A DNA stretch of 64,000 nucleotides from Epinephelus fuscoguttatus (Eukaryota > Chordata > Actinopteri > Perciformes > Serranidae): assembly GCF_011397635.1 (NCBI RefSeq), contig NC_064754.1, positions 30,980,543 to 31,044,542 on the forward strand. The letters are read 5' to 3'. Every line of letters starts with the position of its first letter. Positions within the stretch are counted from its first letter, which is position 1. This document shows positions 35,132 to 50,603 of the stretch, piece after piece. A program made the translations under genes and the position numbers. The notes beneath the pieces were generated by a model, which saw only the letters and a list, made by a program, of their open reading frames with translations, was not told the origin of the DNA and did no database searches.

Positions 35132-36240
35132 ATTGACCTATGGCTAAGCCACGCCCCCCTCCACTCACTCGGACAAACTATCAACATTCAGTGGCCGGTG
35201 CTATGGCAGGTGTCACAGTACACGGCATTTCGCAGGAGGCAACTGATGATTTTTGGGGACATAACGATCAGATGTCATTGAAAAGGGCCTAAACTACACA
35301 TTGGAGGGATATTTTAATCATTTTATTGTTTAGAAGGTCGATGAAAAGCTTAAATTACAAGCCAAAATTGACAAGTCACAGTGTACACCTGTGAAGCGCA
35401 TCTCGTTGCCGTAGCCATCAAAGACAACAAGTTAAAGTGCCACTGCAGTTAGGGTTTTTGGCTCAGAATATGAGAAAAGGCTAACGGCCTTTTTACCATC
35501 TTTACCAAGAGTGTCTCTCCGTTAGTTTGGTGCTACAGTATTTACACTGAATCATTCAGCATAACAGCCAACCTTTGTTATCTCTGCGATTATTAGAGAT
35601 AAATTAATGAAGCTAAGCTCCAGAAGTTATCGTTAGCTTCACTAGAGCCCTTTGGACAACAGCTAACAATGATGTACGATCACCAAAGTACAAAAACTAG
35701 AACAAAATAGGCTAATGAACTCCCAGCAAACAAGGTGACATGATGAACAATGCAGCTAGGAGCTAACATTAGGCTAACTTTAGCTAACGTTAGCTAGAGA
35801 TGTTAAAGATAACTTTATATTTCTTTCCAGCAACGTGACAATATGTTGTCTCAAACACGATGTTGTCTTGCCTTAAAACAGATGTAGACATTCTTGTTAA
35901 TCTTATTCACATTGAGTTGATGTCGTGGTCTAACGTTACCACACAACTTTATCCAAAGGAGACACTTTTCTCGGTTGAGATGTGGTTTAGGAAAGGGTAA
36001 ATATACACCTTGTCACCCAGCCTCTCAGGATACCTTGTGTCGGAGTTGCATGTACCCCATGCACACCGTTTGACAATTTTTAAACTTCAAATCTCTGAAA
36101 AAGCTCATAAAACCAAACAAAACTTTCTGTAATGCATTTCAATGTACGTCCAGGCAGAGAATGTCCGAGTGTATGGGAATGGCTATACGCACTGTGATTG
36201 GCTCACTGCGTTTGAGGGCGGGACTTAGCCATAGGTCAAT
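35132..36240. mobile_element. DNA transposon with 24-bp terminal inverted repeats
   Basis: The left end ATTGACCTATGGCTAAGCC (35132-35155) and right end (36217-36240) are inverted copies matching at 22 of 24 positions. The 1.1-kb interior has GCTAACGTTAGCTAG-type short palindromes near 35770-35800 and no transposase, so it is non-autonomous. I could not define a target duplication. The superfamily is open: hAT, P and others all remain possible. Confidence 0.7.
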
Positions 36241-36275
36241 TTTTAGCACATCACTAGGTGCAAAGCTATCAAAAA

Positions 36276-36415
36276 ACACCTGCACACTTACTCCATGTCA
36301 CACAAGTTAAATGAAGACAGCGTTTTGATCCTACCTAGAGCTTCATCAGATCCACTGCAGGATGGAAACATTGTCTTCATTAAACTTGTGTGGCGTTGAG
36401 TAAGAGTGCAGGTGT
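36276..36415. repeat. Hairpin: 45-bp inverted repeat with 50-base loop
   Basis: The arms 36276-36320 and 36371-36415 pair over roughly 36 of 45 positions, including ACACCTGCAC and CACACAAGTT. The loop holds TTCATCAGATCCACTGCAGG. The sequence resembles the end of a retroelement repeat seen in fish (possibly Penelope-like), which is only a guess. Confidence 0.6.
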
Positions 36416-37644
36416 GACTTTTTTCCTCAACATGCATTAATGGAACGTGAATGTGTGCTCATCATGACATAATATGATGAAACTTTATTAATCCTCTTTG
36501 GACAAATTCATGTGTCACAGCAGTAAACTGGTAGGAAACAGATAAATGGTCTAAATCAAAAAATATATATTTAAAACTAGTAGGCAGGCTACAGTAAGAA
36601 AAGAAAAAAAAAATGTCATCCAAAAGCAATTTCACATTAAAGTCCAGTCACTCTGTGGTTTGACCCAGGGGAAATTGCAACAGTAATCATTTAAGTTTTT
36701 TTGTTATCTCTTGGGACATCCAAATAACATATTACCAGTATACTATTATAGTGGATCAAGGTAAATTTAGGGCTCAAAATCTGGGGCCATTATGTCACAG
36801 CATCAGACAAAGAGTGTGTATCCTGCTTTAGAACATGATATTTTCATATAATCTATGTCTAAACATTATTGTTTTAGGATGTTATTTCACATATAACCAT
36901 CAGATACCAACCATCCAATTTCCCATAATGTTTTTGGTCATAATGAAAAGAAGTTTCCACTGTCGCACCATATGTGTATCCTGTCCCATCTCATCTAAGA
37001 CGTACAGCATGACTTTTTCTGGCACGTCTCCATGTGGCACAGTGTTTAATATTGCGTTTGCAATTTATTTAAATTCAAATAAATTGTTTTAAGTGAATGA
37101 AAAAATAAGATGATGATATGACTAAAGATGCTGATAGAATAGTTGAATAGAGTAGAATAGTTGCTAATAGAACCAGTCAGCTCACACACACTCTGTATCT
37201 CCATGTCAACTCAACCCTTCACCTCTCTGCACTACAGTCCCCTACATAACTCTCAAACTTACAACTAATGATGACGTTATAGATACTGAATATATACAGA
37301 ATAATTTATACCCAGTTTAGATGCAGACACATCCATGGAAGCAGTGTGGCACAAACTGTATGTGAACAATTTGCCAAATAAAATTGGTTGTTGGGTAGTA
37401 CAGGTACAGTACATCAGAATACCCTCTTAAAAGTGTTATACTGAAAATATTGACCCCGAAACTTAAGAAAAGACACCAAATATGTTGAATAGGTGTACAT
37501 AGATCCTCCAATATTAACATAATTTCACCCAGACCATGAAACTGTGAAATGTTGGAACGTTGCTTTTGAACTGGAATTAATAATATTCCACTAAATCCAT
37601 GAAGGTATACTTTAAATATATGAGTTATTAGGGTATTAGAACCA
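36416..37644. other. Spacer without a recognisable gene
   Basis: No supportable gene; AT-rich. Confidence 0.5.
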
Positions 37645-39095
37645 ATAACAACAACTGGTTCAAATCATATCTCACTTCCGATCTCAGTGTGTTAGAATAC
37701 AAAATACAAAATCCACTTTCAAAGATCTTGCTACAGGCGCCCCCCAAGGTTCAGTCTTGGGTCCAGTCCTTTTCAGTTTGTATATAAATGATCTACCGTC
37801 TGTGTGTGGTTGATACGTACGCAGATGACACTGTGATTTTTGTAAAACATAAGGACCACTCTGAGGCTGCAGCTCAGCTTACAGAGGTCATGGTCAACGT
37901 TTCAGACTGGTTCAAACTGTCATTTACAACTTAATTCCTCTAAAACTGTTGCTATGTTTTTTGCCAAAACAAACATATCATACACAGAACCTGATGTTTT
38001 TATTTCAAGACAGAGAATTCAAATTGTAAACGAATACAAATATCTTGGTATGATGTTGGACTGTAATCTCACCTTTAAACTTCATGTTAAAAAAGTCAGC
38101 AAAATTCTCAAAATTTACACTTGCAAATTTCAGGCAACTCAGAAATCATATGTCTACAGAAGCTGCAAAAATGTACATGTTCTCTCTCATAATATCTCAT
38201 ATTAATTACTGTTTACCAACCTGGGCCACTGTGAACTCCACTTCTCTAAATCCGGTCATATTCTTATATAAACAAACTCCCAAAGTTCTGGATAAAAAAT
38301 TATGATCCTTTCATCATTGCACAATACTCGATAAATATAGGCTTCTCAACTGGAACAATCTTGTCATTTTCAAAAACTGCTGCCTAATGTACAAAATCTG
38401 TCACAGCCTAGCTCCACCTCCACTCTGCAGCCTTGTACAGTTTAGATGACCTGCAACAAGTGTCACCAGAGGGGCAGCTAGAGGAGATTGTGAGATCCCA
38501 TTCAGGAAAACTTTATTTGGCCAATCAGTTTTTACCTATAGGGCAGGTAACGAATGGAATACAGTCCCACAAAACATAAGAGAGTCCATCTTATACAGCT
38601 CATTTTAAAAAAGCTAAAGGAATGGCTAATTTACAACCAAATCTGTCAACATTAGTGCCTTCATCCCCTGTAGTACATGGTTTAATGGTTTTTTGTGTGA
38701 AATTTGTTGTTGTCATTGTTGATATGAATTCTTGCCTTGTCTGGTTGGGGGATACACCCTTGTGTGGCTGAGGGTAATGAGAGCTTGTCACTGGTAGTAG
38801 ATTGGACTGTGTGTGTGTGTGTTGGGGGGGGGGAGGGGGTATTATATATTTGTAATGTTACTGTTTTCTAAATATTGTACCTATGACGTGTAATTCTTTT
38901 ACTGTAATTTGTTTTTTTTTTTGTTTGTTTTTTTTTACCAGGTCACTTAGTCGTGTTCCTTCTGGCAGAGGGACTGCCAGTGGAAATTAGCCTTTCGGCT
39001 ACAATTGGGTGCATTTACATTTTACTTTTTAAAATGTTCATTAATATACATTGTCCCTCTACAACAAATAAAGATAAATGAAAAAAGAAAAAAGA
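37645..39095 (+). mobile_element. CR1/L2-type LINE, 3' part, decayed
   Basis: The reading frame is broken, but reverse transcriptase motifs are clear in order: WFKSYL (about 37655), GAPQGSVLGPVLFSLYINDL (about 37735-37795) and the catalytic YADDT (37818-37832). Next come LNSSKT, YKYLG near 38035, and a C-terminal thumb/tail region to about 38600. The 3' end has AAATTAGCCTTTCGGCTA and finishes in ACAAATAAAGATAAATG with an A-rich tail. It is truncated at the 5' side and carries several frameshifts. L2 is the likeliest clade. Confidence 0.8.
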
Positions 39096-39559
39096 AACAT
39101 TACTATTGCACTTTCTCCTAGGTTGGGCCCAATTTTGAGTGAGATTGACTGGACTATCACTCCAAGTTCCATGCCACAAGTGAATCCCTGTCATGCCAAC
39201 ACTCCTCATTATGCAGGAAATAACTAAAGAAAGTCCACACCAAGACACATGTAGGATAGGCCGCACATCACTGCTCAAACTGTGCCATAAAAGCAATGTT
39301 ACATAGAAAAGTGTCGTCATATGATATTCAAAACATTGCCTTTCTAACACACCAGACAGTCTGGATTGTACCAACTGAATCCATTTTGGAATCACACTGA
39401 GGCTCCGTCTTTATTCATGAGCCTAACTCCTTCACATGCTGATGTCAGCAGACAGTTAACTGCTTCAAGCTTTAAGAGGAGCCTTAATCTGGTTGTTTAT
39501 CCTCCCAGTGTTGTCTCACACCCATGTCCATCCAACAAAAACCGGACTCCCAACGAGCC
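39096..39559. other. Spacer upstream of the tubulin promoter
   Basis: No gene recognised. GC content and CpG frequency rise from about 39520. Confidence 0.5.
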
Positions 39560-39826
39560 AGCCCAGGCAGGCCAATTTTCCGGCCGTGCCCGGTTCCCGT
39601 TGCCATGGAGATGACGTCATGCTGCAGCACCGGGATGAACGGCGCAGCCGCGGACGGAGGGAAGGGCGAGACAGAAAGCTTCCAACGCAGCCAGAGCTCC
39701 TCCGCCATTCAGCCAGACTGTTGACTGAACCGGGAGGGCCAGGACCGAACAGCAGAAGAACCGGAGCCCGTCGTCAGCTTCCCCCCCCGTGTTTCTCCGT
39801 GAGACTCCCCACACCGCAGCGACAAC
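39560..39826 (+). promoter_or_regulatory. tubb4a: CpG-rich promoter and 5' UTR of tubb4a
   Basis: The region is rich in CpG, unlike the surrounding AT-rich DNA. A CCAAT box lies at 39572-39576. An RFX X-box-like GTTGCCATGGAG lies at 39599-39610, directly followed by a perfect CRE, TGACGTCA (39612-39619). I see no convincing TATA box. The transcription start cannot be fixed by eye. Confidence 0.6.
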
Positions 39827-42337
<2,511 letters not shown>

Positions 42338-42684
42338 GGCTAAAAATCACTCGTCATTTCTCTACTGCACTCATCATAACTCCATCCAACCATCCATCCA
42401 CTCATCTCACTCCTACTCTGACCTCTTTCTCTGGCTCTTCTATCACACTATTTCCTCTCTCTGCTCTCCTCTCTCAGTAATCCCTCTCTCTGCCTCCCCT
42501 CTTTCTTTCCTCAGCAGCCCCTTCTCCACCAGCCACAGTACAATTCACAACACTAAACTGACTCTCCCATCTTGGTGCTCATATAGAGGTAGCTAACACA
42601 GTTGTGCTCGTGGTGTTTTGTCAGTAGCTTTCTGTTGATGTTCATTTATCACCATCAGTCCAACAGTACCTCGGCCAAATATTC

Positions 42685-42690
42685 AATAAA
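42685..42690 (+). terminator. tubb4a: Poly(A) signal of tubb4a
   Basis: AATAAA about 350 bases after the stop codon, following a pyrimidine-rich 3' UTR. A second possible signal lies at about 42742. Confidence 0.6.
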
Positions 42691-42699
42691 ACTGTTCAA

Positions 42700-43703
42700 C
42701 TCACGCAAATTTGATCACTTGTCTAATTTGGCATTGATTGAAATAAATTTGTTGGAAAAGATATCCCATTGCTTGTTTGATGTTCTTCTGTGTGATACAC
42801 TTTGAATTATAATACATTTGAAAATGAAATACAAACAGAAGAGATAATTAGCCCTTACACTGTAGAGTATTTCTGAAATGCCTTTCCAAAACTGTATTTG
42901 ACTGAAATAGACCAAAGAGAGTATTAAGATTCAGTTTCCAGTTTTACTCTGGATGTCACAGTACGAAGGCAAACCAAAATGGAGACATGCACCGTCCACA
43001 GATTAGGCAGTTTCGCATAAACACCACTGGGAGGCAGTGATGAGATCTGTAAGTTTAGAGCCTCTGTGAGCAGGATGTGGAAACATGTTGTTGCCTCTTT
43101 TCCACTAAGACACCCATCACACCAAATGCTCTGTTGTGACATGTCAGAAATACTTATTTATATAGATGAATGAAAAATGACATCAAAAGTGAAGAAATGA
43201 TGGGGATTTTTTTAATGCAGATCTCACTGAGGTCAAAGATCAGAGATACTTAGTCTATATCTTGATTATTCCTGCAGCTGCTGATGCAGATACATAGGAT
43301 TTGTGTTTTGTAGCTAAAGACTATCTCTTGACCTGATGGCGTATAATTTTTATAGCAGAAGAGAATATCTAATTCTTATGAAGGTAAAAGAAGGGGAAAT
43401 ACTATTAAAAGACAACAGCGGAAATCTAACAGAGGTGATACAAATACTCTCTAACAGCTCTGAGAGGTGGTCTCATAACAGACGTCATACAAATACACAC
43501 ACACTGACACAACACACATACTGACATAGATCAGGAAGTGTTCTGTCATTTCGATTGCGCTGATTGCGCAGACTGCTGCTACCGCCGCTGTCTGCCTCCG
43601 TTCACACCACTGCTACATCCGAGGTATGACTATCATCTGGTACACCTGCTGAAGACCTCTGCCCTCCTGGACAAACACATGGACACAGACACATCCAGAC
43701 AAC
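42700..43703. other. Short spacer and 5' region of dennd1c
   Basis: This lies between the tubulin 3' end and the dennd1c start codon. No further gene is seen. CAGGAAGTG at 43532-43540 is a good ETS-family site near the expected dennd1c start region. It is followed by a modestly CpG-containing stretch (43550-43600) that may be 5' UTR. Confidence 0.5.
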
Positions 43704-46700
43704 ATGGGCTCCAGACTAAGGTGAGTTAATCTTGTCATTTTGGCTCGACCTTCCATCATCACTCTGCCCGTCATTCTGTTCTTGTGGTTTTTATTACTTC
43801 CTCTCACAACTGCACAGGAAGTTTCCTGCAGCAACTGTGTTGCCCTTTATGTGCTGCCTGCCATACACTTCATGGTAGACCTGTTCTTGTTCAAAGCAGA
43901 GAAAAATGTTCATCTGTTTGTTGGATATGACTATTATTTGAATATTTTACAGTAATCACACTCAACCAGTGGTGGAAGAAATACTCAGGTCTTTAAGTAA
44001 AGTAGTGTATAACTACTCTGGTAAAAGTAGGCTAAAAGTCCTGCATTTAAAGTGAAAGTACTTATTATGTAAAATGGCCCACTTCTGCATATTATTCTGA
44101 AGTTCTTGGGCTGTCAGATTGTTTCATAATTATTAATGCATTAATATGTTCATCACTTTAATGTTGCAGCTGGCCAAGATCAAGCTGATTTAAACTACTT
44201 TGTGAATCCCTCCATAGTCTGATCTTCAATAACACATCATATTTTATTACTTGACTGATATTTTGCATCTCAATCTGCAAAGTAATTGGTGACTAAAGTT
44301 ATCAAATAAATATATAGTAACATAAAAAGTGCAATATTTGCCTCTGAAATGTACAGTAAATGTAGAAAGTGGCATAAAGCAGAAATACTGAAGCAAAGTA
44401 CGTCAAAATTGTACTTAAGTACAGTGCTTGAGTTAATGTACTTAGTTACATTACACCACGACACCTGTCTCTAACGGATATATCCCAGTTTACCTTTGTC
44501 CTTAACAAGATACCTGTTTCATAACTTCCTGAGAGCAAAATCTTCTACATTTTATGAAATTGCGATTTGAGTCTCTATATATATATCTATTGGGCGGGAC
44601 ACATCACCCCAACACACCGCCCCATATATTGATAAAAATTTAAAGAAAAAATGTGCTGTTTCGTGAAAGGCAACCACAAACCGTCTGAAATAATCATTAG
44701 CAAATTTAATCATAATCACAAATAAACTTAACAAACATTATTATTACTACTGGTTCTAGTTTTTTGCTGTACTGCTTTGTGTGTGGTTTTACGAGTGGTG
44801 TTGCTGTACCACAACAGAAGCCATTGCTCGATAACTGTGAATTAACGTTAAACACCACACAGTCTCCATTTCATTACTTCCAAATATATTAAAAAGTGGA
44901 AAACTAGAATGTAATGTTAGTGCTATGTAGGTTACATTACTTTATACAATGTTAGTATGTCGTAAAAAATGTAATTAAAAAAGTTGCATGAAAAGTCACT
45001 GAAAAGTCATAGTGTGTTCCTGTGCAGCTCTCATTCTGCTCCCTAAAATGGCACTCAGTCATCAAAACTTTGAGAATCCCTGATCCGAGATTTTTGCTTC
45101 AAAAGGCTCTAAAATGATCAGTTTAGCTGTTACGTTTCTAAATCTTCCTCCCCACTGAGGTTTTGGTCGCAGGAGGTGTCAGTTGAAAATGGCCCTGATT
45201 TGAGTAATATGCTAAATGTTGTGCAGCTTCACAGGAATGTCTCAACATGTTTTGGTGTGAGTACAATTTCACATGAAAGCTGTGAATCTCTTTCTTGTCA
45301 GACAAAACCCTGAGCGAACGTTCTACTGGTTCTTTGAAGCAACTTGTCCTGTAGCCAGAGACAAAGGTGAGTCTTCTGTTGATGAGCCGATGTAGTATTT
45401 GAAATGACTAATTCCCAGCCTGTTCCAGCCTCTAAACAAGTGCATTGTGTGTTAAAGAGACATTCAGACATGCAGAGTGTGTTGTCAGCAACAGAGAAGT
45501 TGATTAAAATTGTTCCTCAAATTCCTCCCGTGACTCTCTGCACCTTCTTCTTGTCATTTTCCTGCATGACCCAGCACAACAATCTGACTGCTGCATGACC
45601 CACCACAGCAATCTGACAGTTAAACACCATCTGACATTTGCTTTACACTTAAAAAGCAACAGTAATTAATTTATGAAATAATAGATAAGATGATAAGACG
45701 TAGTGTATATGAAGGTGTTTCTGCTGAGCTGAGAGTTGCTCATACTTCCTGTCATGTGATCAGAAAAACCACACAGCCTGTCTAGTCACACTTGAACCAG
45801 ATGGGTTTGTGGTAATGTGACAGAATGAACAGCTGGGTGTGAAATGAAAGGGTTTAAAATACTAAATACATTTTATTGACAAGTAAGTTGTGTCATTTGC
45901 ACATTTTTGATCATTTGTCACCACATAAACTGGATCTTTTTCTATTTCACTCACTGTTGCCTATAAAACACTGAAAGGATTTTGCTTCTCTACATGTACT
46001 TTGTGAATAAAGTTTGTCTGGAGTATTAGCAATGAGGTTCATTCATTCAAGTTTTTAAAAATTATTTTTAATGTTATAGATCCTGGTGTCCTGTTTCAGT
46101 TTCCAGAGGACTTCAGTGATGAGGTAGCCACCCATGTCTCCTGCTCCTGGAAACCTATGATAGTATCATAATTTGTGGATATGTTGTCATGTTAAAATGT
46201 TCATAAGGGATTGCAGTGTTAGCCCATCGCTTTGGTTTAGACTAAAATATCTCAATTACTATTGAATGGATTGCCATGAATTTTTAGCATTCGTTGTCCT
46301 CAGAGGATGTATCTTACTTACTTACTTAGAACAGATCAACATAATAAATGTACAGTGACAAAATGTAACAACAATGTAACAATAACATTAATTTTAGTAA
46401 TAATATAATAATAACAATAATAGTAATTGTGGTGGCATATGTTGTAAGTATGACTAATGATAACAGCAGCAGTAGGAGGCATCAGGCAGGACCACGGCAG
46501 CAGCACAACCACGATACACCATCCAGGCGTAGCTGCGATACAAGTTAACCTGCGAGACAGCGGAGCACAAAGGCTCCGGAAAAGAAGCCGAGTTTGTGAC
46601 ATGCAGTAATAGGACGTGAATGTTAGCAAATGAAGAAGAACCAATTTTTCAGAAACTAAGGAGAGAGAGCGAGAAGGAGCGAAGGTGTATTGTAGGAGGT

Positions 46701-49480
46701 CCCCCGGCAGTCTAGGCCTATGTCAGCCTAACTAGGGGCTGGTTCGAGGTAAGCCTGAGCCAGCCCTAACTATAAGCTTCATCAAAAAGGAAAGTCTTAA
46801 GTCTAAAGATGATATAAAGTTGATATAAAGTTGATTTTGGTTGTGATGTCAGGTGACCAAAATTTAATGGCAGGACATATGTAATACCAGTGTCATTTTG
46901 AGGTACAGTATTGACGACAGATGACACTGATATTTTTTTGGTTTTAAGTTGTGTTGTTAAATAACTAAAATCAAACCACTTTTCCAAACATCTCATAACA
47001 ATGTAATCTTGACACTGGATAACAACATTTAATCGTAAGGTATAGAGAACGAAACCCAACGTCTGCAGAACATCATAATTTTATCATCCACATGACAAAA
47101 AATTCTAAAAACGTTATGGGATCGTTTTTATTCCACCCAAAATTTTACGTCTTTCTGATGTAAGAGTCCAGTGTCTTTCTGACGCCATATTGACATCCAG
47201 TGCCACCTGGGTAAGTTTGTAGTAACGTTTGTAATTTGGAGTAAAAGGTCTCAACAGCTATTTGGTGGATTAGCATGAAATGTGGTTCAGACAGTCATGT
47301 CGGCCTCATTATGAATTATAATAACTTTGGTGATCTTCTGAAATTTTATCTACTAATTTAATTAATTTGTCCAATACTTTGGTTTATGACCAAATACCTA
47401 TGAAACTACTGACCTTTTCATTAGCCTCAGCTTTATTTTGTGGTTCATGCTAATTTGTTAGTTTATTAGATTCTACTGTACCTGCCTAACATTAGCATCA
47501 GTGTGAGCATGTTAGCATTCTGACTCAAAACACTGCTGTGCCTCAGTAGCCTCACGGAGCCATTAGCATTGCTGTTGTCTTTTAGACTTTGAGTTTATTT
47601 CTCACTTTTCATTTTACACATTTCTTTCCCATGATAGGAGTCTTGTCAAACATTACCCAGGTTCTGCTTCCCGTATGACATACAAAGGTAAGTATAAACT
47701 CTCTTTACTCCAGGTTTCATTTCTATTTTGTTTTTCACATGCCTGCCTCTCACTACTCTGATCTGCACAGAGCAAGGGAGGGAGTGGCCGTGCAGCACTT
47801 TACTTTTGTTTTGACTGACCTTGAAGGATGCCAGCGGTTTGGCTTTTGTCGTCTCACCAACAGCACACATACCTGCCTCTGCATACTCAGGTACATTTGT
47901 GTGAGGATGTCTGAAGTGAAAGAGTAATTGTCATTTCATAATTGTCAAGTTGAACCATGCCTTTAACATCATGATTAAAACCATTATTATTGAATTTGGC
48001 TGCAGTTATCTTCCCTGGTTTGAAGTGTTTTACAAACTTCTCAACAACTTGGCTGATTGCCTCACAAAAGGACAGGTGAGTTTTCATTACTCATGTGTAA
48101 TCTTTCTGCTCTGTAATCTGCACACTCTAGTGTGAGTATCATTAACATGACGACCATCATGTTCTCAACAGACCAATGAGATGAAAGCACTGCTGGCTGC
48201 TCTCTACAAGCAGCCCTTACCACTGACAGCTGGGTCTGTCACTCTGCAGATGGTAAATCTCTAATTATCCAATGAGAACCAGGAGTCACACTTGACTTTA
48301 TGGCTGTTTTTTGTCAGTGGTTAGTGTGTTGTGTTTTTTTCTGAGGGAGAGCAGCTATTGGTCAGCACAGAGGTGTCTCATCCTGTTGGACACCCAGAGG
48401 GACAAGAGGGGGTGAGTCCCAAAGGGGTTCATGTGGTCTGGAGTAGCGGCCAAGCGGATACAGACTAACCCCTGCTGGAAAAATTCAGCTATCTTTGCTT
48501 GATGGCTAAACTGATGTGTGTGGACTAAAATGTTGTCACTCACCCCTCTAATCCAGTGTTTAAGCCAAACCTAATGCAATTTGCACTAATGTCTGCTGTT
48601 CATTGTGACCTTTGGAACTGTTGACTGTTTGTATCCATAACCCATGAATAACCCATGACTGTACTGAGCCCACAGTAAATGTTTTGTCCTACGAGAAAGG
48701 CCTCAAAGTGGCCAAAAGCCACAGCTGGTTGTATTTTGTGGATAGTTGCTTGGGAGTTTCATTCCAAAATAAGAAATCATCAGCTTGAAAGAAACATTGA
48801 AAACAATAATGTGGTGTCAAAATTGAGAAAATACGATAAAAGTTGTAACCCTGATTGATATGGCTGATAACAGCAAGTGTGGTCTGATACTATAGGTCCA
48901 AGAATTCTGGTTGCCTTAGCAGTAACTTGATACAGCTCTGATACGGCATTAAGTTAGTAAACGCAATTAGAATTCAGTGTGGGAATGGCAGACTCAGCCA
49001 CTAACAATGAAAACTTCTATATAGAGTGATAATTACTGAATGCAAATACCCTGAATGGCTACCGCAGATAAATGCCAAATACTGATTACCTTAAATAGGA
49101 TTTGATTTCATAAAAATCTTAACTGTAACTTTAAGGCTGTGTTTTAGTAAGACATTGGCTTACATGTTAGTTTGCATCTAGCAAGAAATTTTGGAATGAA
49201 AGCCTCAAGTCTGATCCTGTAAACTATAATGCATGCATGCCTGCATAATGTTGTAGCCAGCTGAAAGCAAAAACACTTCCTTTAATTTTCTCCCAGTTTT
49301 CTAATTGTGTTTTGTTTCATTCGTTTTGACCAGATTCCATATTTCATCGCTCCAGACCCCAGAAGTCTCCCTTCCATCCCTGAAAATGTGAGTATGGAAG
49401 ATTAAACTGATTAAACTAAACTCATGGTTGCTGTCTTATACAGCAGGTGGGTTTTTGTACATTTTGCCCATTCAAACTAA

Positions 49481-49548
<68 letters not shown>

Positions 49549-50518
49549 GGTTTACCAGAGGAACTTGACAGAGCTGATTGTGGCAGTAGATGTTGGGAAC
49601 CTTCTCCAGCTCTATGCCAGCATGCTGTTTGAGAGACGCATCCTCATCTTTGCCAGCAAACTCAGCACAGTAAGTCACACTTTTTTGTTCTTTTATTTTT
49701 GTAGGATTTTATTTTTACGTCTGTCTAAAGAGGCATGTTCGCTCTCTCAAAACCTTATTGGAGACAGAAATCACTTTGCTGTATGCAGCTACTTGGAAAC
49801 CAAGCTCAGTGCAGCCAGAATAACCTCCATTGTGCTGCCTTGAGGTCACAAATTGACCACCATATGTGGCCTATGGCAGGCTGCACAAAAAGGCTTTTGT
49901 GTCCTGCGTGTTGTTGTTGTTTGTAACAGTCATCCATTTTGTGTTGTGTGTAGCTGACGTCTTGTGTGCACGCACTCAGTGCTGTGTTATACCCCATGTA
50001 CTGGCAACACATCTTCATCCCTGTCCTCCCACCCCATCTACTGGACTACTGCTGGTAAGAAGACTTCTTTCCTACCCCCCTACCGACATTCCTCCCTCCT
50101 TACCTATGTATCTACGTACCTACCTACCTACATTCCTCCCTCCTTACCTATCTATCTGCCTACCTACCTACCTCCCTACCTCCCTACCTGCCTACCTACC
50201 TATCTACCTACCTACCTACCTACCTGACTCTCTACCTACCTCTCTACTTACCTACCTACATACATACATACATACTTACCTACCCCATGCCTACCTTCCT
50301 ACTTCCCTCCTTACCTAACCTCATCCCTCCTTATCTACCCACCTACCTACATTGCTTCTTACCTGTCTGCCTACCTCCCTACTTACCTACCGACATACGT
50401 ACTCACCTACCTGCCTACCTTCCTACATCACTCCTCACCTACCCACCTATCTACCTACCTCCCTCTTTACCTACCTACTTATCTACCAAGATCCCTCCTT
50501 ACCTACCCACCTACCCAC

Positions 50519-50603
<85 letters not shown>

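Noticed and set aside
37954-38305. Two ORFs that might be a host gene
   Set aside because: They are frame-shifted pieces of the CR1/L2 reverse transcriptase tail.
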